Assembly (NCBI RefSeq): GCF_001187535.1
Contig: NZ_LFIO01001107.1
Location: 62,001 to 126,000, forward strand
Length of the DNA: 64,000 bases
Reading direction: 5' to 3'
From: Rhizobium ecuadorense
Lineage (GTDB): Bacteria; Pseudomonadota; Alphaproteobacteria; Rhizobiales; Rhizobiaceae
Shown piece after piece: positions 42,710 through 51,193 of the stretch; positions within the stretch are counted from its first letter, which is position 1, and every line of letters begins with the position of its first letter. Both the position numbers and the translations under genes were made by a program. The notes under the pieces are model-generated. The model was given only the letters and a program-made list of their open reading frames with translations. It did no database searches and was not told where the DNA came from.

Positions 42710-43345
42710 ATGTTCGATTATTCGCTTGCGCACTGGTTTGCATTTCTCTCGGCGGCGGTCCTGCTCAACCTGTCACCAGGCCCCGACATCGCCTTCATCC
42801 TCGGTCACACGATGAGAGGCGGAAAACGCGCCGGTTTTTCCGCGCTGTTCGGCGTCTGGTCCGGCGCCTGCCTGCATGTTCTGATGGCAGCGCTCGGCCT
42901 TTCCGCCGTGCTCGCCGCTTCTTCCGTCGCCTTCTCCGCGGTCAAATGGGTCGGCGCCGCCTATCTCGTCTGGCTGGGCATCCAGGCTCTGCGCGCCGGC
43001 GGCGGCAATGGCCTGATAAAGGCTGCCGGTGAAAGGTTGCCGGCGTCGAAGATCTACCGGCAGGGAATTCTGGTGTCGCTGCTCAATCCGAAGGTGGCGA
43101 TTTTCTTCCTGGCATTCCTGCCGCAATTCGTCGTCGATGGGGCAGGCCCGGCATGGGCTCAACTCATGCTGCATGGCGGATTGATCATCGTTGTCGCCGC
43201 CTTTATCGAGCCGCCGCTCGTCCTTCTCGGAGGACGACTTGCCGATGCGCTCAGGCATAATCAAAAAATCGGGCTATGGCTCGATCGCGGCCTCGGCGCG
43301 CTCTTTCTGGCGCTCGGTGTCCGGCTGGCGCTCAGCAGCCGCTGA
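42710..43345 (+). CDS. LysE/RhtB family exporter
   Basis: A 211-residue inner-membrane exporter with six helices. The N-terminal NLSPGPDIAFILG signature of the RhtB branch (about 20-32) is clear, as is the FL...FLPQFV pair in the middle. Family members export amino acids or homoserine lactones; the substrate here is unknown. It is divergent from radA and converges on alr. Confidence 0.92.
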   Translation: MFDYSLAHWFAFLSAAVLLNLSPGPDIAFILGHTMRGGKRAGFSALFGVWSGACLHVLMAALGLSAVLAASSVAFSAVKWVGAAYLVWLGIQALRAGGGNGLIKAAGERLPASKIYRQGILVSLLNPKVAIFFLAFLPQFVVDGAGPAWAQLMLHGGLIIVVAAFIEPPLVLLGGRLADALRHNQKIGLWLDRGLGALFLALGVRLALSSR

Positions 43346-43353
43346 CGGGGAAG

Positions 43354-44520
43354 CTATTCCTCGTCGGCGACATAGCGCCGTTCGTGCCGCAGCCCCATGC
43401 TGGTCAGGATCTCGTATCCGATCGTGCCCGCCGCCCGCGCCACGTCATCAAGGGCCATGTTCTTTCCGAACAGCTCGACATAATCGCCGGCGCGCACGGC
43501 GTTGTCGGGCAGGTCGGTGATGTCGAAGATCGTCAGATCCATGGTGATCCGGCCGGCAACCGGCACTCTGTGCCCGGCGATGAAGCCTTGCCCGCCCTGC
43601 GGCACCGCCTGGCGCAGCGGCACGCCGCCGCTAGACAGGCCGCGCATGTAGCCGTCGGCATACCCGGCCGAAGCGATCGCCAGCCGGCTTTTGCGGCCAA
43701 GCTGCAGCGCCCGCCCATAGCTGACGGTCTCGCCGGCCTCGACGCTGCGCACCTGGATGATGCGCGCTTCCGCAGTCGCCACCGGCCGCATCGGATTGGC
43801 GAGGCCGCAGACCGCTTCGCCGCCGTAAAGCGCGATGCCGGGACGGGTCAGGTCGAAGTGATAATCCTCGCCGAGGAAAATGCCGGCCGAGGCGGCAAGG
43901 CTTGAATCGATGCCTTCATAAGCGGCGCTAACCCTGTGGAATGATTCGAGCTGCCGCCGGTTCATCGCGTGACTGGGCTCGTCGCCGCAGGCGAGGTGGC
44001 TCATGACCAGCACCGGCGCAAAGCTCGCCGGCCGCGAAACGTCGTCGGCGAGCGCAATCGCATCGTCCATGTGCAGTCCGAGCCGGTTGAAGCCGGTATC
44101 GACATGCAGTGCGCAGGGGTAATCGCCGTAATCGGCAAGCACCGCCATCCAGAAGGCGAGCTGCTCGTCTGAGGAAATCACCGGCACCAGATCGTTTTCG
44201 AAGAAGCGCCGCTCGGCGCCCGGCCATATGCCCGAGAGCACGAAGATGCGCGCCTCGGGCGCATAAAGCCGAAGCGTGACGCCCTCATCGACTGTGGCAA
44301 CGAAGAAATCCCGGGCGCCCGCCATATAGAGCGCTTCACCGGCATCCTCGATGCCCATGCCGTAGGCATCCGCCTTGACGACGGCTGCGGCGCGCGCGCC
44401 ACCGGAGCGGCGCGCCATGTCGCGCCAGTTCTCCGTCAGCGCAGTCAGATCGACGGTCAGCCGCAGGCCGGCGGAAGCAAAAAGATCGTCATCTTCAAAG
44501 GGGATGGGAAAATCTGTCAT
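43354..44520 (-). CDS. alr: alanine racemase
   Basis: PLP-dependent racemase that makes D-alanine for peptidoglycan. The 388-residue fold III enzyme has the PLP lysine K49 in AVVKADAYGMG and the second catalytic tyrosine in AGYADGYMRGLS. ATG 44520 (MTDFPIPFEDDD) is chosen. The open frame runs on upstream into the AraC gene region as a shadow. It usually neighbours dnaB in rhizobia; here an AraC-azlCD module lies between them. Confidence 0.95.
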   Translation of the reverse strand: MTDFPIPFEDDDLFASAGLRLTVDLTALTENWRDMARRSGGARAAAVVKADAYGMGIEDAGEALYMAGARDFFVATVDEGVTLRLYAPEARIFVLSGIWPGAERRFFENDLVPVISSDEQLAFWMAVLADYGDYPCALHVDTGFNRLGLHMDDAIALADDVSRPASFAPVLVMSHLACGDEPSHAMNRRQLESFHRVSAAYEGIDSSLAASAGIFLGEDYHFDLTRPGIALYGGEAVCGLANPMRPVATAEARIIQVRSVEAGETVSYGRALQLGRKSRLAIASAGYADGYMRGLSSGGVPLRQAVPQGGQGFIAGHRVPVAGRITMDLTIFDITDLPDNAVRAGDYVELFGKNMALDDVARAAGTIGYEILTSMGLRHERRYVADEE

Positions 44521-44673
44521 GAATCGCCGTGAACTAATGGAAGGAAATCGCCTAGGCCAGTCTAGAGAGCATTGTGGCCAAGGGAAAGCACAGGCGGTCA
44601 CATACCACCCTTTGCCTGTCGTAGGATCACTTTTGTTCAAGACGCGTGCAGGCTTCCGCGATAATCTTGGTGG

Positions 44674-45531
44674 ATGCAGAACGTATCGCAAAAAGAGGCG
44701 GCGGAGGCCATGCCGCTTGCGAACGTGGAATCGGCCCGCTTCTGGCGGGATAGCCGCTTCCACGGCATGGAGTGTTTGAGCGCCACCTTCCTGACGCATG
44801 AATATGCGCCGCATGCCCATGACACGTTCAGCATCGGCGCGATAGAAAGCGGCAGCCAGATCGCCACTCTCAGCGGCAGGCGGGAGGAAACCGGCCCGGG
44901 CGACCTTTATCTCATCGATCCCGGTGTCATCCATGACGGCGCTCCGGGCGGCGAGGGCTACCGCTACCGGATGATCTATCCCGATATGAAACTGTTTGTC
45001 GATATTCTGGAGGATGTCACCTGCAAGGCCTTCCATGCGACGCCCTCTTTCTCCGGCGGGCTTCCACGCGATCCACAGCTCGCCAATGCCTTTCACGCCG
45101 CCCATCGAACGCTTGAGAGCGGGGCGGGCGCGCTGGAATCCGATGAGGGAATGTTTTCCGTGCTGGCAGCGATCTTTGCGCGTCACGGCAGCGCAATCAT
45201 CGTTCCTGTCGATACGCAGGAACGAAGCGCGGTGGCCCGCGCCCGCGAATACCTCATCGAGAACTTCGACAGCGATGTTGGCCTCGAGGAACTGGCCGGA
45301 GTGGCGGGTTTGAGCCGCGCGCACCTCATCCGTGCCTTCCGCAAGGAATATCACATCACCCCGCACGCTTTTCTGACGGATCGGCGTGTTCAGGTGGCCC
45401 GCCGACTGCTGCGGCAGGGGCTTATGCCGGCCGATATTGCGCTCGAATGCGGTTTTGCCGATCAGGCGCATTTCACCAGGCACTTCAAGGCACGCACGGG
45501 CGTAACCCCCGGCCAATTCCGCACCGGCTGA
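44674..45531 (+). CDS. AraC-family transcriptional regulator
   Basis: A 285-residue regulator. The N-terminal cupin-like effector domain (about 35-150; HEYAPHAHDTFSIG) precedes the C-terminal double HTH (about 180-285, ending HFTRHFKARTGVTPGQFR). The HAHDTFSIG pattern suits an amino-acid or small-molecule sensor. It lies 67 bp upstream of azlC in the same direction, so it most likely controls this exporter. Effector unknown, but branched-chain or related amino acids are plausible. Confidence 0.9.
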   Translation: MQNVSQKEAAEAMPLANVESARFWRDSRFHGMECLSATFLTHEYAPHAHDTFSIGAIESGSQIATLSGRREETGPGDLYLIDPGVIHDGAPGGEGYRYRMIYPDMKLFVDILEDVTCKAFHATPSFSGGLPRDPQLANAFHAAHRTLESGAGALESDEGMFSVLAAIFARHGSAIIVPVDTQERSAVARAREYLIENFDSDVGLEELAGVAGLSRAHLIRAFRKEYHITPHAFLTDRRVQVARRLLRQGLMPADIALECGFADQAHFTRHFKARTGVTPGQFRTG

Positions 45532-45598
45532 TCACTTTCGTTCAATACGGCCATGGCGGGCTGGGCTAATCCTCCGCGATCTTAATCGGGAGGGTCCC

Positions 45599-46303
45599 AT
45601 GTTGCAGCACAGCCGGCCATCCGGCGAATTTCTTGCCGGAATGCGCGCCATTTTTCCGCTTGTTGTCGCCGTGTTGCCGATCGGCCTGGTGTTCGGCGCG
45701 GTCGCGGCCACCAAGGGGCTTTCCCCGCTGGAAACGACGCTGATGAGCGCGCTTGTCTTTGCGGGCGGTTCGCAATTCGTCGCCATGGACATCTGGACCC
45801 ATCCGGCAAGCTGGATCGGCGTCGGCTTTGCAGCTCTGCTGGTCAATATCCGCCACGTGCTGATGAGCGCGTCGATCGGCACGAAGATGCAGTCCTTCTC
45901 CGGCGTCAAACGGTATATCGCCATGCTCTTCCTCGCAGACGAGCTATGGGCCATGGCGGAATTCCGCGCTGGAGCCACGCGGCTGACACCGGCTTGGTAT
46001 GCCGGCATCGTCACGCCCTTCTACCTCACCTGGGTCGGCTCTTCGCTGACAGGCGCACTGCTCGGCGCCTTTCTCGGCAATCCGGCGGTCATCGGCCTCG
46101 ACTTCGCTTTTCCGGCGGTCTTCATCGTGCTCGTTATGGGTTTCTGGAAGGGGCCTGAAACCGGCGCCGTCCTTGCGGCAAGTGGTGCCGCATCCGTTGC
46201 GGTCCACCATTTCGTGCCGGGGGTCTGGTATATCGCCGCCGGCGCTCTGGCCGGGCTGGCAACGGCCTTATGGCAGGGCAGGGCGCGGGAGCAGGCGGCA
46301 TGA
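45599..46303 (+). CDS. azlC: AzlC family permease (branched-chain amino acid exporter, large subunit)
   Basis: A 234-residue inner-membrane protein with five to six helices, matching the large subunit of AzlCD-type exporters (FPLVVAVLPIGLVFGAVAATKGLSPLETTLMSALVFAGGSQFVAMD). It exports branched-chain amino acids or analogues together with AzlD. Its stop overlaps the azlD start by ATGA, so the two subunits are coupled. Confidence 0.92.
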   Translation: MLQHSRPSGEFLAGMRAIFPLVVAVLPIGLVFGAVAATKGLSPLETTLMSALVFAGGSQFVAMDIWTHPASWIGVGFAALLVNIRHVLMSASIGTKMQSFSGVKRYIAMLFLADELWAMAEFRAGATRLTPAWYAGIVTPFYLTWVGSSLTGALLGAFLGNPAVIGLDFAFPAVFIVLVMGFWKGPETGAVLAASGAASVAVHHFVPGVWYIAAGALAGLATALWQGRAREQAA

Positions 46304-46602
46304 CCCTCGATCTCAACATCATGATCGCCATCCTCGCCATGGCCGCCTCAACTGTGCTCACCCGCGTCAGCGGCCTCCTGTTGATCCGTCATGTCGAGAT
46401 GAATGAGCGGCGGAGAACGGCGATCGAGGCCATTCCGCCGGCCGTGCTGATGGCGGTCATCGCCCCGACCGCCTTTGCGGCGGGCTGGGTGGAGAGCCTG
46501 GCCTGCGCGGCAACGGCAATCGCCGCGCGCCGTCTGCCGATGCTGGTAAGCGTCGCCATTGGTGTCATAACGGTTGCGCTGCTACGGGCTGTCGGCCTCT
46601 AA
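46300..46602 (+). CDS. azlD: AzlD family small subunit
   Basis: A 100-residue membrane protein with three hydrophobic segments, the small partner of AzlC (LTRVSGLLLIRHVEMNERRRTAIEAIPPAVLMAVIAP). ATG 46300 overlaps the azlC stop. It converges on dnaB with about 22 bp between stops. Confidence 0.92.
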   Translation: MTLDLNIMIAILAMAASTVLTRVSGLLLIRHVEMNERRRTAIEAIPPAVLMAVIAPTAFAAGWVESLACAATAIAARRLPMLVSVAIGVITVALLRAVGL

Positions 46603-46624
46603 GGAATTGATGCGGGAAACCGCG

Positions 46625-48127
46625 TCAATGTTCCTCGTAGTGAGTGAAGGAAGGATCGGCGAGATCGGCAAAGCGGGTGAATTCCGACTGGAAGGCGAGC
46701 TTCACCGTGCCTGTCGGCCCGTGACGCTGCTTGGCGATGATGACATCGGCCGTGCCCTTCACCTTGTCGAACAGCGCTTCCCATTCCGGATATTTCGGAT
46801 CGTTGATGTCGCGCGGCTCCTGGTTCTTGACGTAATATTCCTCGCGGAACACGAAGAGCACGACGTCGGCGTCCTGCTCGATCGAGCCAGATTCGCGAAG
46901 GTCGGAAAGCTGCGGCCGCTTGTCGTCGCGGCTTTCGACCTGGCGCGAGAGCTGCGACAGAGCGATGATCGGAACGTTGAGTTCCTTGCCCAGTGCCTTC
47001 AGGCCGGTGGTGATCTGGGTGATTTCCTGCACGCGGTTGTCGCTGGATTTTCCCGAGCCGGTCATCAGCTGGATGTAGTCGACCACCAGCACGTCGAGGC
47101 CGCGCTGACGCTTGAGACGGCGTGCGCGCGCCGAAAGCTGGGCGATCGAGATACCGCCGGTCTGGTCGATGTAGAGCGGCACCTTCTGCATCATCATCGA
47201 GCAGGCGACGAGCTTTTCGAAATCGGCATCGTTGATGTCGCCGCGGCGGATCTTCGAGGAGGAGACTTCCGTCTGCTCGGAGATGATACGGGTGGCAAGC
47301 TGTTCCGACGACATTTCGAGCGAATAGAAGCCGACGACGCCGCCATTCTTCGCCTTCATGCTGCCGTCCGACTGGACTTCGCCTTCGTAGGCGGCGGCGA
47401 TATTGTAGGCGATATTTGTGGCAAGCGAGGTCTTGCCCATGCCGGGGCGTCCGGCAAGGACGATCAAGTCCGAACGCTGCAGGCCGCCCATCTTGGAATC
47501 CAGCGAATGGATGCCGGTGGAAATGCCGGAAAGGCCGCCGTCACGCTCCTTGGCGACGGCCGCCATGTCGATCGCCAGCGCCACCGCATCGTTGAAGGCC
47601 TGGAAGCCGCCGTCGTAGCGGCCGTTTTCCGCCAGCTCGAATAGGCGGCGTTCGGTATCCTCGATCTGCGACTGCGGCGGCATGTCGAGCGGCGCGTCAT
47701 AGGCGATGTTGACGACATCCTCGCCGATGGTGATCAGCGCCCGGCGCAGCGCCAGGTCGTAGATCGCCCGGCCGTAGTCCTCGGCATTGATGACGGTGAC
47801 GGCATTGCTGACGAGGCTCGCCAGATATTGCGAAACCGTCATGTCGCCGACCTTCTCGTCGGCCTTCAGGAAGGTTTTGATCGTCACCGGGTTGGCGATC
47901 TTGCCCATGCGGATGATATCGCCGGCAACTTCGAAGATCTTCCGGTGCAGCGGTTCATAGAGATGGATCGGCTTCAGGAAGTCCGATACCCGGTAATAGG
48001 CGTCGTTGTTCATCAGGATGGCACCCAGAAGCGCCTGCTCGGCTTCGATATTGTTGGGTGCTTCGCGATAATGCTGCTCCGAGGGAGCAACAGCTGCAAT
48101 CTTTCGAGCGGCGTCGTTCATCATCAT
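46625..48127 (-). CDS. dnaB: replicative DNA helicase DnaB
   Basis: Hexameric 5'-3' helicase at the replication fork. The product is 500 residues from ATG 48127, the first of three consecutive ATGs; a longer frame from 48160 has no good ribosome site. The N-terminal domain (REAPNNIEAEQALLGAILMNN...) is followed by Walker A GRPGMGKTS and the DnaB C-terminal RecA-like core. It is divergent from nothing; the next gene on the same strand, rplI, lies 320 bp upstream behind a terminator. Confidence 0.95.
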   Translation of the reverse strand: MMMNDAARKIAAVAPSEQHYREAPNNIEAEQALLGAILMNNDAYYRVSDFLKPIHLYEPLHRKIFEVAGDIIRMGKIANPVTIKTFLKADEKVGDMTVSQYLASLVSNAVTVINAEDYGRAIYDLALRRALITIGEDVVNIAYDAPLDMPPQSQIEDTERRLFELAENGRYDGGFQAFNDAVALAIDMAAVAKERDGGLSGISTGIHSLDSKMGGLQRSDLIVLAGRPGMGKTSLATNIAYNIAAAYEGEVQSDGSMKAKNGGVVGFYSLEMSSEQLATRIISEQTEVSSSKIRRGDINDADFEKLVACSMMMQKVPLYIDQTGGISIAQLSARARRLKRQRGLDVLVVDYIQLMTGSGKSSDNRVQEITQITTGLKALGKELNVPIIALSQLSRQVESRDDKRPQLSDLRESGSIEQDADVVLFVFREEYYVKNQEPRDINDPKYPEWEALFDKVKGTADVIIAKQRHGPTGTVKLAFQSEFTRFADLADPSFTHYEEH

Positions 48128-48160
48128 CCGTTCTGTCTTTTTCCAGCTCCGGATTTGCAA

Positions 48161-48399
48161 TTCCGGACGCGAAAATCAAGAGGCTGCGAAAGGAGCAGGC
48201 GCCCGCTTCGCTGAAATCCTGAACGCTGTGCACGTTGTTCGACTTCTCCACAGTCCTGGACGACACACAGGAGAAATACTGGCAGTGTCACCCGCACGAC
48301 ACGGCATGGCGCCGACTCAGCCCATCCGTTTCGGAGAATGCTATTTTAGCGCGATGCCATAAGGCACGCAGCAAAAACATCCCGACCATCCCCAACGAA
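48161..48399. other. intergenic region between dnaB and the rplI terminator
   Basis: About 240 bp without a supportable gene. It should contain the dnaB promoter on the minus strand. No strong -35/-10 pair or CtrA site was found. Confidence 0.4.
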
Positions 48400-48425
48400 A
48401 AAGCCCGGCGCTAAGGCCGGGCTTT
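48400..48425 (-). terminator. rho-independent terminator after rplI
   Basis: A perfect 10-bp stem AAAGCCCGGC/GCCGGGCTTT (48400-48409 with 48416-48425) around a 6-nt loop, 26 bp past the rplI stop. On the minus strand it is followed by a run of Ts (TTTTTCG). Confidence 0.8.
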
Positions 48426-48450
48426 CCTCACGCGGATGGCTCCGGCGATA

Positions 48451-49029
48451 TTATGCTTCGTCTTCGTCGACGCCGTCGGCTTCCGGATCGAAGAAATCTT
48501 CAGGACGCAGGGCGTCTTCGTCGACACCGTAGATGGCGTCGACCGAGGTGAGTTCTTCACCCTTGGCCTGGCGCTCTGCCTCTTCGGCGGAACGGGCAAC
48601 GTTCAGCTCGACGTGGATTTCGACTTCGGCATGCAGCTGCAGCTCGACCTTGTGCAGGCCGATCGCCTTGATCGGCGTGTTGAGGTGAACCTGGTTGCGG
48701 CCGATGTTGAAGCCTTCGGCGGCGAGAATTTCGACGACGTCACGGGCCGCGACCGAGCCGTAGAGCTGGCCGGTTTCGCCGGCGGAGCGCACGACGATGA
48801 ACGACTTGCCGTCGAGAACGTCGGCGACCTTCTGGGCTTCCGACTTGCGCTCGAGGTTGCGGGCTTCGAGCGTCGCGCGCTCGGCTTCGAAGCGGGTCTT
48901 GTTGGCGGCGTTGGCGCGCAGCGCCTTGCCGAGCGGCAGCAGGTAGTTGCGGGCAAAGCCGTCGCGAACCTTTACGGTTTCGCCCATCTGGCCGAGCTTG
49001 GAGATGCGTTCGAGAAGGATGACTTCCAT
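48451..49029 (-). CDS. rplI: 50S ribosomal protein L9
   Basis: Ribosomal protein that binds 23S rRNA. The N-terminal domain MEVILLERISKLGQMGETVKVRDGFARNYLLPLGKA is diagnostic. The product is 192 residues, longer than the roughly 150 of E. coli, with an acidic C-terminal extension (ending EDFFDPEADGVDEDEA), as in other alphaproteobacteria. It follows the DUF2232 gene by 21 bp and ends at a terminator. Confidence 0.97.
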   Translation of the reverse strand: MEVILLERISKLGQMGETVKVRDGFARNYLLPLGKALRANAANKTRFEAERATLEARNLERKSEAQKVADVLDGKSFIVVRSAGETGQLYGSVAARDVVEILAAEGFNIGRNQVHLNTPIKAIGLHKVELQLHAEVEIHVELNVARSAEEAERQAKGEELTSVDAIYGVDEDALRPEDFFDPEADGVDEDEA

Positions 49030-49050
49030 TTTCTTTTACCTTTCTGTGTC

Positions 49051-50037
49051 TCAGATTTTCGTGTCGGATTGTTTGGGGGCATCAGCATCTTTCGTCGGGG
49101 TCAGCGCGATCGCCTTGCGCGTATCGCTGAGACCGAGAACGAGGATGAGGAAAGCTGGCAGCAGCATGAGCATCGAGGCCAGGTAGCTGAGGATGAGGGC
49201 CGGTAGGCGCCAGTCCTTGCCGCGCGTGCGGAAATGCAGCGAGGCGAAACCGGAAAGCATGAAGCCGGCGCCGAAAGTGCCGATCACCGTCGCGCCGACC
49301 AGCGCCGGCACGCCGCCGAAGAAGCAGGCGGCAAGTCCGGCGAGGAAGATGAAGATCGAATTGCGGTTCATGCGCAGCGACGAGGGAATGTCCTCGCGCG
49401 GGCGAAGGCCGCGGCCGGAGGCTGCGACGATGCGCACGGCAAAATAATAGGCGGCAAACAGCATAGAGACCCACATGCCGCCCTGCACGGCCGGCAGCAT
49501 CAGCACGATCAGCGATTTGGTCTGCGCCGTCGCCGCCGGATCAGGCATGAATTCCGGCTGCTGTTCCTTGACCGAGGCGATCAGCAGATCGACGATCTGG
49601 TCGGTGATCGCAGGCCCATAGCCGATCATCACGCCGATGACGATGACGGCGAGCGTCACCAGGCCGCAGAGATGCAGCAGGATATCGGAGAGCGGATACC
49701 AGGCAAGCAGATGATCCGGGCCGCCGAGTTCGGAAGCGGGCCGCGCCAGATTGGCGAGATGGCTGAGCCAGCCGGCCGGCAAGAGCGTCACCAGCGTCAT
49801 GATCAGCGCGAAAGAGGGGGAAATGATAGCCGCGCCGAGCGCCGCTGCCGTGACGACGGCGGCGATTGCCGCGGCATTGCCCCAGCCGAGCCCGACGATC
49901 AGAATCGGCAGCGCCGAGGCCGTATAGAGCAGCGCGCTGAAAAACGACGGCTGCATGCTCGCGCCCAGCATCAGCAGGAAGGCGGTCAATCCGGCGAGTG
50001 CGCCGATCAGCAGCGTTTTAAGATTCGGTCGGTTCAA
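49051..50037 (-). CDS. DUF2232 family membrane protein
   Basis: A 328-residue inner-membrane protein with about eight helices, in the alphaproteobacterial position between rpsR and rplI. A short cytoplasmic tail ends the protein. Function unknown; the family was recognised by position and hydrophobic pattern. It is transcribed with rplI (21 bp gap) and probably with rpsF-rpsR, although a hairpin intervenes. Confidence 0.85.
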   Translation of the reverse strand: MNRPNLKTLLIGALAGLTAFLLMLGASMQPSFFSALLYTASALPILIVGLGWGNAAAIAAVVTAAALGAAIISPSFALIMTLVTLLPAGWLSHLANLARPASELGGPDHLLAWYPLSDILLHLCGLVTLAVIVIGVMIGYGPAITDQIVDLLIASVKEQQPEFMPDPAATAQTKSLIVLMLPAVQGGMWVSMLFAAYYFAVRIVAASGRGLRPREDIPSSLRMNRNSIFIFLAGLAACFFGGVPALVGATVIGTFGAGFMLSGFASLHFRTRGKDWRLPALILSYLASMLMLLPAFLILVLGLSDTRKAIALTPTKDADAPKQSDTKI

Positions 50038-50149
50038 GGTCGCTGTCCTGCTTCATCAAGCAGTTAGAGGATGTTGCTGAATCGAATTCAGAAACGTCTC
50101 AACATGGGTTTTTAGAGTTCCGATCCGCGCCCATCGCGGAAGGGAGGCA

Positions 50150-50174
50150 ACCCCCGGATCAGCAATCCGGGGGT
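50150..50174 (-). terminator. hairpin between rpsR and the DUF2232 gene
   Basis: A perfect 10-bp stem (50150-50159 with 50165-50174) around a 5-nt loop, 11 bp past the rpsR stop. No T-run follows on the minus strand. It may act as an attenuator that lowers expression of DUF2232-rplI relative to rpsF-rpsR. Confidence 0.6.
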
Positions 50175-50185
50175 CACATATTCTA

Positions 50186-50434
50186 TCAGGCTACGACGTA
50201 GGGCAGCAGGCCGAGGAAACGGGCGCGCTTGATCGCCTGGGCGAGTTCGCGCTGCTTCTTCTGGGAAACGGCCGTGATGCGCGACGGAACGATCTTGCCG
50301 CGCTCGGAAATGTAGCGCTGCAGCAGACGTACGTCCTTGTAGTCGATCCGCGGCGCGTTGGCGCCGGAGAACGGGCAGGTCTTGCGACGGCGATGGAACG
50401 GGCGGCGGACCGGAGCGGAGGAAGTTTCAGACAT
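50186..50434 (-). CDS. rpsR: 30S ribosomal protein S18
   Basis: An 82-residue ribosomal protein that pairs with S6. KTCPFSGANAPRIDYKDVRLLQRYISERGKIVPSRITAVSQKKQRELAQAIKRARFLGLLPYV is diagnostic. It lies 14 bp after rpsF on the same strand. Confidence 0.97.
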   Translation of the reverse strand: MSETSSAPVRRPFHRRRKTCPFSGANAPRIDYKDVRLLQRYISERGKIVPSRITAVSQKKQRELAQAIKRARFLGLLPYVVA

Positions 50435-50448
50435 ATCTCAGATCTCCC

Positions 50449-50916
50449 TTATACGCGGTCTTCGCGCGGACGGCGCGGACGGTCTTCACGGTCGCCGAAG
50501 CCACCTTCACGCGGCGGACGCGGGCCGCGGTCACGATCGCCGAAGCCGCCTTCACGCGGGCCACGGCCGCCTTCGCGCGGACGGTCGTCACGGTCGCGCT
50601 TCTGCATCATGGCAGACGGACCTTCTTCATGCTTCTCGACGGCAATCGTCATGTAGCGAAGAACGTCTTCGCTGATGCGCATCTGACGTTCCATTTCCTG
50701 GACGGCAGCAGCCGGTGCATCGATGTCCATCAGGGCGTAGTGCGCCTTGCGGTTCTTCTTGATGCGGTAGGTGAGGGACTTGAGGCCCCAGTTCTCGATA
50801 CGCCCGACTTTACCGCCGTTAGCTTCGATCACACCCTTGTACTGTTCTACGAGGGCATCGACCTGCTGAGCGGAAATATCCTGCCGGGCAAGGAATACAT
50901 GTTCATAAAGAGCCAT
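50449..50916 (-). CDS. rpsF: 30S ribosomal protein S6
   Basis: Ribosomal protein that binds the central domain of 16S rRNA with S18. The core (MALYEHVFLARQDIS..., about 1-100) is followed by an unusual Arg/Gly/Asp-rich tail (about 105-155) containing two copies of PREGGFGDR. The length, 155 residues, is well above the E. coli-sized core. It heads the rpsF-rpsR-DUF2232-rplI operon. Confidence 0.96.
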   Translation of the reverse strand: MALYEHVFLARQDISAQQVDALVEQYKGVIEANGGKVGRIENWGLKSLTYRIKKNRKAHYALMDIDAPAAAVQEMERQMRISEDVLRYMTIAVEKHEEGPSAMMQKRDRDDRPREGGRGPREGGFGDRDRGPRPPREGGFGDREDRPRRPREDRV

Positions 50917-51136
50917 GACAGCTTTGCCTTTCTTGCGTTTGGTTCAACCCGATATTCGGCGGCTAAGCCTCAACGACTGCTCCTGATTGGGCGGACCCAG
51001 GCAAGAAAGCGTTTCCGAGACGGTCGAGAGCGGAGACACGGGAGGCTGGAACGCTTGCGCTCCGAACGATTTGCAAAATGCAAACCGGCCCTCCGTTCAG
51101 CCACCAGCCAGAAGACCGGGTTAACGAACAGGGCGG

Positions 51137-51165
51137 CTTATACGGATTTTTCGCGGGAAGGCAAG
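51137..51165 (-). promoter_or_regulatory. candidate rpsF promoter
   Basis: On the minus strand CTTGCC, 17 bp, then TATAAG (51160-51165 and 51137-51142), close to the rhizobial sigma-70 pattern CTTGAC-N17-CTATAT. The transcript would start near 51130, leaving a leader of about 210 nt before rpsF, long enough for an S6/S18-binding autoregulatory structure. No such structure was proved by eye. Confidence 0.5.
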
Positions 51166-51193
51166 GGTTGGACGGGAAATTTGCAAGAGATGC

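Noticed and set aside
43354..45516. Reading alr as a 720-residue protein
   Set aside because: The N-terminal part is the complement of the AraC gene; alanine racemases are about 380 residues.
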